Made by a program: the position numbers and the translations under genes. The notes below the pieces were generated by a model. The model saw only the letters and a program-made list of their open reading frames with translations. It ran no database searches and had not been told where the DNA came from. Shown here one piece after another: positions 55,629 through 63,866 of a stretch of 64,000 nucleotides of DNA. This stretch comes from Draconibacterium halophilum (lineage in GTDB: Bacteria > Bacteroidota > Bacteroidia > Bacteroidales > Prolixibacteraceae), in assembly GCF_010448835.1 (NCBI RefSeq), contig NZ_CP048409.1, forward strand, positions 2,302,001 to 2,366,000. The letters are read 5' to 3'. The number at the start of each line of letters is the position of its first letter. Position 1 is the first letter of the stretch.

Positions 55629-56434
55629 TGCTTGCATTTATAACAATACGATTTCTGGATATTCTTGATATTCTGCTGGTGGCATTTTTACTGTATCAGC
55701 TTTATCGTCTTATAAAAGGAACGGTAGCTTTTAATATTGTTATCGGCCTGTTTTCGCTCTATTTGGTTTGGTTAATCGTTCGGGCGCTGAATATGCAATT
55801 GCTGGGATCGATAATGGGGCAGTTTATTGGTGTTGGTGTTTTGGCACTGATAATTGTTTTTCACCCCGAAATAAGGAAATTTCTGGTGTTTATCGGTACC
55901 AATTATAATGTGAATAAAATACTGATGCTTGACAAGTTGTTCGGTCAGGGAAAACCAAAAAGTATAAAACATCGCCAGATCGAGAATATTGTTGAGGCCT
56001 GTCAGGCCATGGGGAAAACAAAAACCGGTGCACTAATCGTTATCGCGATGGAAACCGAGTTAAATGAGCAGATTAATACCGGAGAAAAAATTAATGCAAA
56101 AATATCTTCGGTGCTTATTCGTACCATATTTTTCAAGAATTCGCCACTGCACGACGGGGCTATTATTATTAAAGGAAACCGGATTGTTGCGGCTGGTTGT
56201 ATTCTTCCATTAACTCAAAAAGATTTGGACAAAGCTTTGGGACTTCGTCATCGAGCAGCTATTGGAATGACTGAAAATTCAGATGCGTTGTGTATTATTG
56301 TCTCTGAAGAGCGTGGATCGATTTCGGTGGCACAAAAAGGGGAAATTAAAAGGCGGGTATCAAAGGAAACCCTTGTTCAAATTCTGGAAGAGAATATTTT
56401 TTACGATGACAAAACTACCAGTAAGAAAAAGTAG
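55628..56434 (+). CDS. cdaA: Diadenylate cyclase CdaA
   Basis: A 268-residue membrane-anchored enzyme that makes cyclic di-AMP from two ATP. Three N-terminal hydrophobic segments (about 1-85) precede the DAC domain with its signature blocks HDGAIIIKGNRI (DGA) and GLRHRAAIGMTENSDA (RHR). SEERGSISVA follows. Cyclic di-AMP controls potassium and osmotic balance. The ATG shares one base with the folP stop, so the two genes are translationally coupled, a common arrangement in Bacteroidota. The nearby ClC pair is 50 kb away and not a partner by position. Confidence 0.94.
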   Translation: MLAFITIRFLDILDILLVAFLLYQLYRLIKGTVAFNIVIGLFSLYLVWLIVRALNMQLLGSIMGQFIGVGVLALIIVFHPEIRKFLVFIGTNYNVNKILMLDKLFGQGKPKSIKHRQIENIVEACQAMGKTKTGALIVIAMETELNEQINTGEKINAKISSVLIRTIFFKNSPLHDGAIIIKGNRIVAAGCILPLTQKDLDKALGLRHRAAIGMTENSDALCIIVSEERGSISVAQKGEIKRRVSKETLVQILEENIFYDDKTTSKKK

Positions 56435-56563
56435 TTACAATTAGTTGTTCAACCAATCTGCACATATTTTATTCCCATTATTTTATAAACCTTGGCGAAT
56501 GTTAAATCGTTGAGCTAACTACATATTTGTAATTTCACAATCTAATTTTTTGAAGACAAACAG

Positions 56564-57514
56564 ATGAATCGTATTTGTAACTTATTCCATATAAAATATC
56601 CTGTAGTACAAGGCGGAATGGTTTGGTGTTCAGGGTGGAAGTTGGCTTCAGCAGTGAGTAACAGTGGCGGACTTGGGCTTTTGGGAGCCGGATCGATGCA
56701 CCCCGAAACGCTGGAAGAGCACATCGTGAAAATAAAGGCAGCAACTGATAAACCTTTTGGAGTGAATGTGCCGTTGATGTATCCCGAAACCGAACGTATT
56801 ATGGATATTATTGCAGCACACGAAGTGCCTGTGGTTTTTACATCGGCCGGTAGTCCTAAAAAGTGGACCGGGTGGTTAAAAGACAAAGGAATTACGGTGG
56901 CACATGTTGTGTCGAGCTCTTTTTTTGCCGGCAAATGCGAAACTGCCGGTGTTGATGCTATTGTTGCCGAAGGTTTTGAAGCCGGTGGGCATAACGGTCG
57001 CGAAGAAACCACAACGATGGCACTGATCCCATCGGTGCGAAAAGCTACAAAGTTACCATTGTTGTCAGCCGGGGGAATTGGATCGGGCGAAGCCATGTTA
57101 GCGGCAATGGTTTTAGGGGCCGACGGTGTGCAAATCGGATCGGCATTTGCCGTGTCAGAAGAATCGTCGGCACATCCTGATTTTAAACGCATGGTTACTG
57201 AATTGGGCGAAGGGGGAACAAAACTGGCACTAAAAAAACTGGCACCGGTACGATTAGTAAAAAATAACTTTTTTAATCAGGTTGATGAAGCCGAAAAATC
57301 CGGTCAATCTCCGGAAGCTATGCTTGAGCTACTTGGAAGGGGCCGTGCTAAAAAAGGAATTTTTGAAGGGAACCTGGATGAAGGTGAATTGGAAATTGGC
57401 CAGGTATCGGCACAGTTGAATACAGTATTACCTGTTGAAGAAATTATGGAAAACATCATATCTGCTTATCAGGCTAGCCGAAAAGAAATGGGGCAAGGGC
57501 GGTTTGGATTCTAG
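56564..57514 (+). CDS. Nitronate monooxygenase/FabK-like flavoprotein
   Basis: A 316-residue FMN-dependent TIM-barrel protein. The start (MNRICNLFHIKYPVVQGGMVW) is typical of 2-nitropropane dioxygenase/FabK enzymes. Further marks are SNSGGLGLLGAGSM, DAIVAEGFEAGGHNGRE with the flavin-phosphate glycine loop, and LPLLSAGGIGSGEAMLAAMVLGADGVQIGSAF split over residues 165-197. FabK reduces enoyl-ACP, NMO oxidises nitronates; sequence alone does not settle which. No fatty-acid gene adjoins. It follows cdaA after 129 bases and probably has its own promoter. Confidence 0.85.
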   Translation: MNRICNLFHIKYPVVQGGMVWCSGWKLASAVSNSGGLGLLGAGSMHPETLEEHIVKIKAATDKPFGVNVPLMYPETERIMDIIAAHEVPVVFTSAGSPKKWTGWLKDKGITVAHVVSSSFFAGKCETAGVDAIVAEGFEAGGHNGREETTTMALIPSVRKATKLPLLSAGGIGSGEAMLAAMVLGADGVQIGSAFAVSEESSAHPDFKRMVTELGEGGTKLALKKLAPVRLVKNNFFNQVDEAEKSGQSPEAMLELLGRGRAKKGIFEGNLDEGELEIGQVSAQLNTVLPVEEIMENIISAYQASRKEMGQGRFGF

Positions 57515-57668
57515 AACATGAGATGGTGAGTTATAAGATGGCGCGGTACACAGTTGGTTGTTGTTAGGATGATTAGCTGCGAGTTGCGTAAACACAAAAC
57601 TCAATCTAAATCTCCATCAATTTGCATCGTTTTTAAACTGGTGTAACCAGACGGCAATAATTAAATTG

Positions 57669-57769
57669 GTGACAGGACAGCTAAAAACTCAGCAGAACGC
57701 GAAAAAACCTTGCAGTAACGCAAAAAAATGTTGCAGGACGGGAAATTACCTTGCCGGACGTTGATTTTC
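57669..57769. repeat. Five degenerate tandem 20-base repeats
   Basis: Units of about 20 bases with consensus TTGCAGGACGCGAAAAAACC. The clearest ones start at 57710 (TTGCAGTAACGCAAAAAAATG is a 21-base variant), 57731 and 57751; more diverged copies start at about 57669 and 57690. Each has a TTGCxGGACG-like head and an A-rich tail. Confidence 0.6.
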
Positions 57770-57964
57770 TTGAAACTTTGTCAGCCTAAAAACCAATTTC
57801 CCGACAAATGCGCCGATCGCAATTTTTGGAAAGCTTTTTGATATTTAATAGTCTTTCGAGTAATACCGACTATTAAAAACATTGAGCCAGTGGTTCGCAA
57901 ACTCTCAATCATTTTGTTTTTATATATCGGCATTATTATCAATTAAAAAATAATTATAAAATGA

Positions 57965-57995
57965 TTTAATCATTTTTATAAGTGGTATAACTTTG
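57965..57995 (+). promoter_or_regulatory. Candidate promoter of the TPR protein gene
   Basis: TAACTTTG (57988-57995) matches TAnnTTTG, and TTTA (57965-57968) stands 19 bases upstream against consensus TTTG. The gene starts 8 bases after the -7 element, so the leader would be very short. Confidence 0.35.
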
Positions 57996-58002
57996 ATAAG
58001 CT

Positions 58003-60228
58003 ATGAACGAAAAGGACCTTAAAATAAAATACGATACGATCTGTCAGAATCTTGCCGATCGGAAACTAAAACCTGCTTTTGATCGGTTAGAAAAACTGAT
58101 TCGCGAAAACGATTTGTTAATTCATCTCGACGAGTGGCGCAACCTGGAGCAGAATTACAGCTACATGTTAAAATATACGGTAGAGGGAATTCAGGACCCG
58201 GAGCGACAGAAGGTGTATCAAAAACTTATTGTTTCGGTTTTTGAGCTGTGCGACAAAATTCATGATGAGGTGTTACAAAAAATATCCTCGTCAGTTACTT
58301 ACGAAAAAAAACGTGGATTTAATCCTGAACAAATAAATTTCAAAACGCTTTTAGATGAGTTGGAGGATTTTTATCTGCAAGAGGAATTGGTTTCGCTGGT
58401 TGACGATGCCGAGGTGAAAAAATCATCAAACAGAATTAATCCACGCGAGCACCAACAAAAGTTCGTGTCTTTGTTTTACTTTTTTTGGTTTCAAAACGAA
58501 TTGAGTAATGAACAAACCGCGTTTTTAAACGCACTGCTAAAAAGCGAACTGATTGAAAAACCGTATAAATCGTTTATCGTTTCGGCTGTGCTGATGAGTT
58601 TGTTGCGATACTTTGATGAGGCTAAATTTTCGATACTTTTTGATGCTTACGACCACGAAGATATGGAGGTAAATCAGCGAGCTATTGTTGGTTTGCTTAT
58701 CGGATTTTACCGCTATCACAATCGTTTGCCTTATCATCCATCAATAACCGGACGATTGAAATTGTTGAATGAAAAGCCGGAGTTTAAACGAAACCTCGAA
58801 CAGGTTATTATTCAGCTTATAAGAAGTAAGGAAACAGAAAAAATTCAGAAAAAAATTACCGACGAAATTATTCCGGAAATGATTAAGATTAGTCCGAATC
58901 TGAAGGACAAAATCAACCTTGATAGTTTAATGGATGATTCACTGGGTGATGATGAAAATCCGGAATGGGAAAAGATATTTGAAGACTCACCCGGATTAAT
59001 GAATAAAATGGAGGAGTTTTCGGAGCTGCAAATGGAAGGAGCCGATGTGTTTATGAGCTCGTTTGCGATGCTGAAAATGTTCCCGTTCTTTAGTGAGTTT
59101 GCCAATTGGTTTATGCCATTTTTTCCTAAAAATCCGGAGATTGATTTTGTTGTAAATCGCGACGATAGTGTTACTGATCGGTTTGTAAATGCCATTGCCT
59201 TAGCTCCTGTTCTGTGCAATTCCGATAAATACTCCTTCTGTTTTAGCTTGCAGAATATTCCTGCCGAAAACCGCGAGTTTATGGCTGAGGGTCTGAATGC
59301 CGAAATGCAGCAGTTTGAAGAGCTGAAAAATGATGAACAGTTGACCGATCCAGGGAAAATGGCGGGTTATGTTTCAAACCTCTACATTCAGGATTTGTAC
59401 CGTTTTTTCAAATTGCATCCGCGGAAAGCTGATTTTGAAGACATTTTTAACTGGCGATTCGATTTCCATAATAAACAAGCGCTTGGCGAAATTCTGAAAG
59501 AGGATAATAACATCATTCGAAATATTGCCGAATATTACTTTTCAAAAAACTATTATAACGAGGCAGCCGAAGTATTTTCTTACTTGCTTGAGGAAGAAAA
59601 AAGCGGTGAGTTGTACCAGAAATTGGGTTACTGTTACCAAAAATTAGGTGATTTTGAGGAGGCTTTGAAAGCCTACAAAAGTGCTGAGCTTTTTGAGTTG
59701 AATAAGAAATGGAACCTAAACAAAATAGCACTGTGTTACCGCAACCTGAAACAACCACAAAAAGCCCTGGAATATTATCGCGAGGTAGAAGTGCTGGATG
59801 AAGAGAATTTGAATGTTCAACTAAATATTGGACACTGTTTGTTGGAGCTGGAGCGTTTCGAAGAGGCTTTGAAAACCTATTTCAAAGTAGAATACCTGAT
59901 GCCTGAAAACAAAAAAGTTTGGAAACCCATTGGCTGGTGTTCGCTGATAGCTGGTAAGTTTGAGCAGGCAGAGAAATATTTTACAAAACTTATTGACGAC
60001 AGTCCGAATAAACACGATTTAATGAACATGGGACACGTGCAGTGGTGTCTTGGCAGACGAAAGAATGCCTTGGATTATTACAAGCAATCAATCGTTAAAA
60101 CCGAATTTACCGAGCGCGAGTTTTTTGAGGTGTTTCACGAGGATTTACATTATTTGGTAGAATTGGGAATTAATAAAGATGATGTTCCGATTATGCTCGA
60201 TCAGCTGCGGTATTTTGTAGAAGAATAG
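58003..60228 (+). CDS. Tetratricopeptide repeat protein
   Basis: A 741-residue soluble protein without signal peptide. Residues 1-500 are mostly helical and not assigned to a family; an acidic stretch lies near 310-340. The C-terminal 220 residues hold about five to six TPR units, for example YYNEAAEVFSYLLEE, GYCYQKLGDFEEALKAYK and GHCLLELERFEEALKTYF, expected to form a peptide-binding superhelix. A scaffolding role is inferred; no enzymatic motif is seen. It ends convergently with the acyl-CoA ligase gene, with hairpins between them. Confidence 0.82.
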   Translation: MNEKDLKIKYDTICQNLADRKLKPAFDRLEKLIRENDLLIHLDEWRNLEQNYSYMLKYTVEGIQDPERQKVYQKLIVSVFELCDKIHDEVLQKISSSVTYEKKRGFNPEQINFKTLLDELEDFYLQEELVSLVDDAEVKKSSNRINPREHQQKFVSLFYFFWFQNELSNEQTAFLNALLKSELIEKPYKSFIVSAVLMSLLRYFDEAKFSILFDAYDHEDMEVNQRAIVGLLIGFYRYHNRLPYHPSITGRLKLLNEKPEFKRNLEQVIIQLIRSKETEKIQKKITDEIIPEMIKISPNLKDKINLDSLMDDSLGDDENPEWEKIFEDSPGLMNKMEEFSELQMEGADVFMSSFAMLKMFPFFSEFANWFMPFFPKNPEIDFVVNRDDSVTDRFVNAIALAPVLCNSDKYSFCFSLQNIPAENREFMAEGLNAEMQQFEELKNDEQLTDPGKMAGYVSNLYIQDLYRFFKLHPRKADFEDIFNWRFDFHNKQALGEILKEDNNIIRNIAEYYFSKNYYNEAAEVFSYLLEEEKSGELYQKLGYCYQKLGDFEEALKAYKSAELFELNKKWNLNKIALCYRNLKQPQKALEYYREVEVLDEENLNVQLNIGHCLLELERFEEALKTYFKVEYLMPENKKVWKPIGWCSLIAGKFEQAEKYFTKLIDDSPNKHDLMNMGHVQWCLGRRKNALDYYKQSIVKTEFTEREFFEVFHEDLHYLVELGINKDDVPIMLDQLRYFVEE

Positions 60229-60340
60229 CGGGACACATTGAGCACTGAGACTTTGAGATTGCAACTGCGAATCAGATTCTTTCTCTGTAGTAGAAAGAAT
60301 GGTTAAATTAAAAAACTGTAAAATTGTAAATCGTGGTTGT

Positions 60341-60387
60341 GTTCACTGAAAACTGCGATTGAATACTGAACGCAGCTTTCAGTGAAC
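60341..60387. repeat. Long inverted repeat between convergent genes
   Basis: Two 17-base arms, GTTCACTGAAAACTGCG (60341-60357) and CGCAGCTTTCAGTGAAC (60371-60387), pair at 16 of 17 positions and, on the minus strand, at all 17 if one G-U is allowed. The loop is 13 bases. It lies about 50 bases downstream of the acyl-CoA ligase stop and could work as a terminator or RNA stabiliser. A smaller 9-bp hairpin lies at 60276-60300. Confidence 0.65.
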
Positions 60388-60435
60388 TCAAAACATTAAT
60401 CAGCTTTTGTGACTTAGCGTTGTTTTGTTGTCGAT

Positions 60436-62338
60436 CTATTTCATCCATTTCTTCATCGCCTCAATATTCATTTCATTAATGATGTTTTTGGCTCCTGAAG
60501 TGTATAAAAATTCCAGCTCTTTAGCAAAGTAAGCAGTAACTCGGTCACGCACCATTTTCATGGTGGCATTCAGCATTTTATTGTCGGTGGTAAATGCTTC
60601 CGGTAGCACTGCAACTGTGGCAGGCAGCCAGCGTTCAGGGAATTCTCCCTCGTACTTTCCGCCTTTTTTGTATTCATTAATTTCTTTCTGTATGATCTCA
60701 ATTGCTGCTCTGGCGGCTTCATCGCTTCCTTTTTCAATTCCCCGATTCTTCAGTTCACGGTTAATGGCTTCCATATCGGGAACAACCATTCCAACGGTGT
60801 AAGTATTTTGGTTGTTGTAGAGCATAATCTGCTGAATGAATGGCGATTGATCAACAATTGCTTCTTCAATTCCCTCAGGGCTGTATTTCTCGCCATCGTT
60901 GCCAATCAGCAGGCTTTTAAATCGTCCAAGTACATATAGGAAGCCGTTTTTTGCCATGTATCCCATATCGCCGGTATGTAACCATCCATCTTTAAGGCTT
61001 TCGGCAGTGGCAGTTGGATTGCTCCAGTAGCCCAGCATTACGTTGTCGCCTTTTATAACAATTTCCCCTTTTTTTCCGGTAGGCATGTCGTTGCCATTTT
61101 CATCAAGAATCTTTATTTCAAGGTCTTTAACCGGTTTCCCTGAAGAGCCAAAAACAACATCGTGTGGCACATTCGACGAGATTACGGGAGCTGCTTCAGT
61201 AAGTCCGTAACCCTGGCAGATTGGCAGACCAACTGCATAAAAGAAACGTTGCAATTCGATATCGAGTAATGCGCCGCCACCAACAAAAAACTGCAGGTTG
61301 CCGCCAAATCCTTCGCGAACTTTTGAAAACAGAATCTGGTCGAATAGCCAGTAAAGCGGCTTGAGGAAGAAACGCCAACCTTTGCCGCGGTTGTTTCCAT
61401 AACCGTTGTGCGCGTAAGCAACTTTTAGTGCAAACTGAAATATTTTGTATAGAAATTCACCCTTTTTGCGAATACCCGCCTCAATATTTTTCTGAATGTT
61501 TTTGAATAAGCAGGAACACTCATCATTAGAGAAGGCTTGATTTCCTTAATATTTTTTGGAATATTTTTCAGGGTTTCCATCGGCGAATTTCCGATTTCAA
61601 CCGATGCAATACTTGCCCCTTTGTACATAAATACATACAGGCAGGTTGTATGCGCAAAAGCGTGATCCCACGGCAAAATAGCCAGTGTAATCCATTCCGA
61701 TTGCAAATCGAGCAAAGAATTCGATTGTACAACATTGGCTGCATAATTCAGGTGCGACAGCATAATTCCCTTCGGATCGGCTGTTGTCCCTGATGTATAG
61801 GAGATGTTGGCAACATCATCCGGTTGAATTGATTTCCAAACGAGTTCGGTTTGCTCGGTATTTTCTTTTCTAAATTTTGCTCCGGCAGCTAAAAGTTCGC
61901 GGTAATCGATGTCATTTTCTCCCAAATTTTCTTTGCCATCGATGTAAACCACTTTTTCCAGATCAGGAAGTTCGCTGCGGATTGCTTCCACTTTTTCTGC
62001 ATGTAGTTTTGATACAAAAATATATTTACTTCCACTGTGTTTTATTCGAAAAGCCAGCTCGTTGTTTTGTAAACGAATAGAGAGGGGACGTTTATACCGC
62101 CGGCATAAAGCATTCCTAGTTCGCTTATAATCCAGTCGTTTCGGCCATCAGCAACCAATGCTGCGCGGTCGCCCTTTTTGAAACCAAGTTGGATCAGTCC
62201 TGCGGCCAGATCTAAAACTTTCTCGTGGGTTTCTTTGTAGGTAGTAGGTTGGTATTCACCTTTTGTCTTTTCCCAGAGATATGGATTGTCGGGGTAGTTA
62301 GCAACAGCGGTTTCAAATAGCGCAACGATGGTTTTCAT
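60436..62338 (-). CDS. Long-chain fatty-acid-CoA ligase (AMP-binding), frameshifted twice as sequenced
   Basis: An acyl-adenylate-forming enzyme of about 634 residues once two bases are restored. Motif ISYTSGTTADPKGIMLSH is the ATP loop; YGLTEAAPVISS and LHTGDMGYMAKNGFLYVLGRFKSLL carry the Tyr/Asp contacts; the C-terminal lysine lies beyond. As sequenced three frames are used. Adding one base at the GGGG run 62084-62087 gives INVPLSIRLQNNELAFRIKH, and one at the AA at 61508-61509 gives SVPALFKNIQKNIEAGIRKK. The N-terminal part (KGEYQPTTYKETHEKVLDLA) is typical of the FadD/FAA group. It activates fatty acids for degradation or lipid synthesis. Confidence 0.88.
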
Positions 62339-62452
62339 AAGTTGTTAATTAGATAAGAGATCCTGGTTCGATCTTTAATTAATATTCACACAAAATGTAA
62401 GAAGTCAAAAATAAGAAAAATCCCTTACGAAGATTTTTTTTAAAGGTTTCAT

Positions 62453-62476
62453 AAAAAAATGCCCTTTCGGGCATTT
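62453..62476 (-). terminator. Intrinsic terminator of galM
   Basis: On the minus strand an 8-bp perfect stem (AAATGCCC / GGGCATTT) with a GAAA tetraloop is followed by a T run, only a few bases after the stop at 62480. Confidence 0.85.
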
Positions 62477-62479
62477 CTT

Positions 62480-63517
62480 TTATTCTGTTATAAATTTGTA
62501 GATTGTTTTCTGATCGTAAAGCTCACCGGGCTTTAAAACCGTAGTTGGGAATTTGGGGTGATGCACCGAATCAGGATAATGCTGGGTTTCCAGCGCGATA
62601 CCCGCGTAACTGCCAAATTTCTTTTTACCATCAATTGTGAACTCTGGAATCCAGTAGCCAGAATAAACCTGCATTCCCGGCTGAGTGGTGTACACTTCCA
62701 CCTTACGTCCGCTTTTTGCTTCGCTTAATGCTCCGGCCATAATCAGGTCGCCGTCTTCGTTGTCAAAAACAAAGTTGTCGTCGTAACCCATTTCAAGGCC
62801 TTCGGCGTTAATCTTTTTGGGTGAAGTAAAATCAAATGCGGTTCCAACGACCGGAAGTATTTTCCCTGTTGGAATTTGCTCCACCATATCTGTCATTTTT
62901 GTGGCATTCAGTTCCAGTTCGTGGTTCAGAATATTTTCTTTTCCTCCGGTTAGGTTAAAGTACGTGTGGTTCGTAAGGTTTATCACCGTAGTTTTATCTG
63001 TCTCGGCATAATACTGAATTGCCAGATCATTTTCTTCATTTAATGTATAAATGCAGGTAACTTTTAGGTTGCCCGGATAATTCTCTTCTCCGTTAGGACT
63101 CAAGTAACTTAACTTAACACCAACTTCGTTTGGTGAGTCAATAATTTCGGCATCGAACAATTTTTTGTCGAATCCTTCCAACCCGCCATGCAAATGGTTG
63201 GGACCATTGTTTATCGCCATTTTGTAGGTTTTTCCTTCAATCTCAAGGTGACCTTTTGCAATGCGGTTACCAAATCTGCCAATAATTGCTCCAAAATAAG
63301 GACAACTTTCCAAATATTCATCGCTTTGGTAAGTTTCCAGTTTTTCAAAACCACAAACTATATTATCTATTGATCCATTTTTATTGGGCATATCAATTGC
63401 CGTAATAATGGCACCGTAGTTGGTTATTTTGATCTTTAGTGTATCGTTGCTAAGGGTAAATAGTTGGGCCTCACGGCCATCCTTTAATGTTCCGAATGTT
63501 GTTGTTGTTATTTTCAT
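62480..63517 (-). CDS. galM: Aldose 1-epimerase (mutarotase)
   Basis: A 345-residue GalM that interconverts alpha and beta anomers of aldohexoses such as galactose and glucose. Seen are FGAIIGRFGNRIAKG, NGPNHLHGGLEGFDK with the first active-site His, VINLTNHTYFNLTGG with the second catalytic His, and ALETQHYPDSVHHP with the Glu base. There is no signal peptide, so it is cytoplasmic. It is divergent from a GntR-type regulator, whose target is therefore possibly this gene. A terminator lies directly after the stop codon. Confidence 0.94.
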   Translation of the reverse strand: MKITTTTFGTLKDGREAQLFTLSNDTLKIKITNYGAIITAIDMPNKNGSIDNIVCGFEKLETYQSDEYLESCPYFGAIIGRFGNRIAKGHLEIEGKTYKMAINNGPNHLHGGLEGFDKKLFDAEIIDSPNEVGVKLSYLSPNGEENYPGNLKVTCIYTLNEENDLAIQYYAETDKTTVINLTNHTYFNLTGGKENILNHELELNATKMTDMVEQIPTGKILPVVGTAFDFTSPKKINAEGLEMGYDDNFVFDNEDGDLIMAGALSEAKSGRKVEVYTTQPGMQVYSGYWIPEFTIDGKKKFGSYAGIALETQHYPDSVHHPKFPTTVLKPGELYDQKTIYKFITE

Positions 63518-63866
63518 TATAATCTAATTATTTTGTTTTACTATTTCTTGCAACCGGGCTAATTCCCCGTTTGCTATCTTGCTCTTTTTCTTAAAAATTA
63601 TACCGGGTGCTATCTTGCTCTTTTTTTCTGAATTTTCATTCAAAGGTATTCAAGTCAGGCATTATATTTTAGTTTTGCTTAAAATATGTAGTGGTTTTAA
63701 AGTTTTGTTGCATGTTACATCGTGTAAATATGCTAACCAACTGTTAACTGCAAATTTTGAAAGAGCAAAAATGCAAAAATCAAAAAATTAACTGGTAGGT
63801 ACTGGTGGTGTTTTAAAACATCATTTTGTAATAAAAAACTACTAGCTTTGTGTAAAGCTTTACTAA
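63518..63866. other. Divergent promoter region between galM and the GntR gene
   Basis: A 349-base region with no supported gene. It contains two copies of an 18-base direct repeat (63572-63589 and 63608-63625), and the sequence TAGCTTTG at 63843-63850 that fits a -7 element for the GntR gene, though the TTTG upstream is only 14 bases away. Confidence 0.5.
63572..63625. repeat. 18-base direct repeat in the galM/GntR intergenic region
   Basis: TGCTATCTTGCTCTTTTT occurs perfectly at 63572-63589 and 63608-63625, 36 bases apart centre to centre. The spacing and the divergent regulator make operator sites one possible explanation; a simple duplication is the other. Confidence 0.7.

Larger units (their letters stand above)
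57515..58002. other. Intergenic region with a degenerate repeat array
   Basis: A 488-base gap between the flavoprotein and TPR genes. It contains five degenerate 20-base repeats (57669-57769) and the promoter of the TPR gene at its right end. No credible open frame is present. Confidence 0.6.

Noticed and set aside
56542..57192. A 216-codon antisense frame opposite the FabK/nitronate monooxygenase-like gene
   Set aside because: Composition is Pro/Ala/Ser-rich as expected of an antisense frame; the sense gene has complete flavoprotein motifs.
57669..57769. A CRISPR array
   Set aside because: Repeats are contiguous, about 20 bases, strongly diverged and have no unique spacers; no cas gene is in the window.
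63579..63791. A 70-codon plus-strand frame between galM and the GntR gene, with hydrophobic start
   Set aside because: It begins at a TTG inside a direct repeat, shows no family match and lies in the divergent control region.
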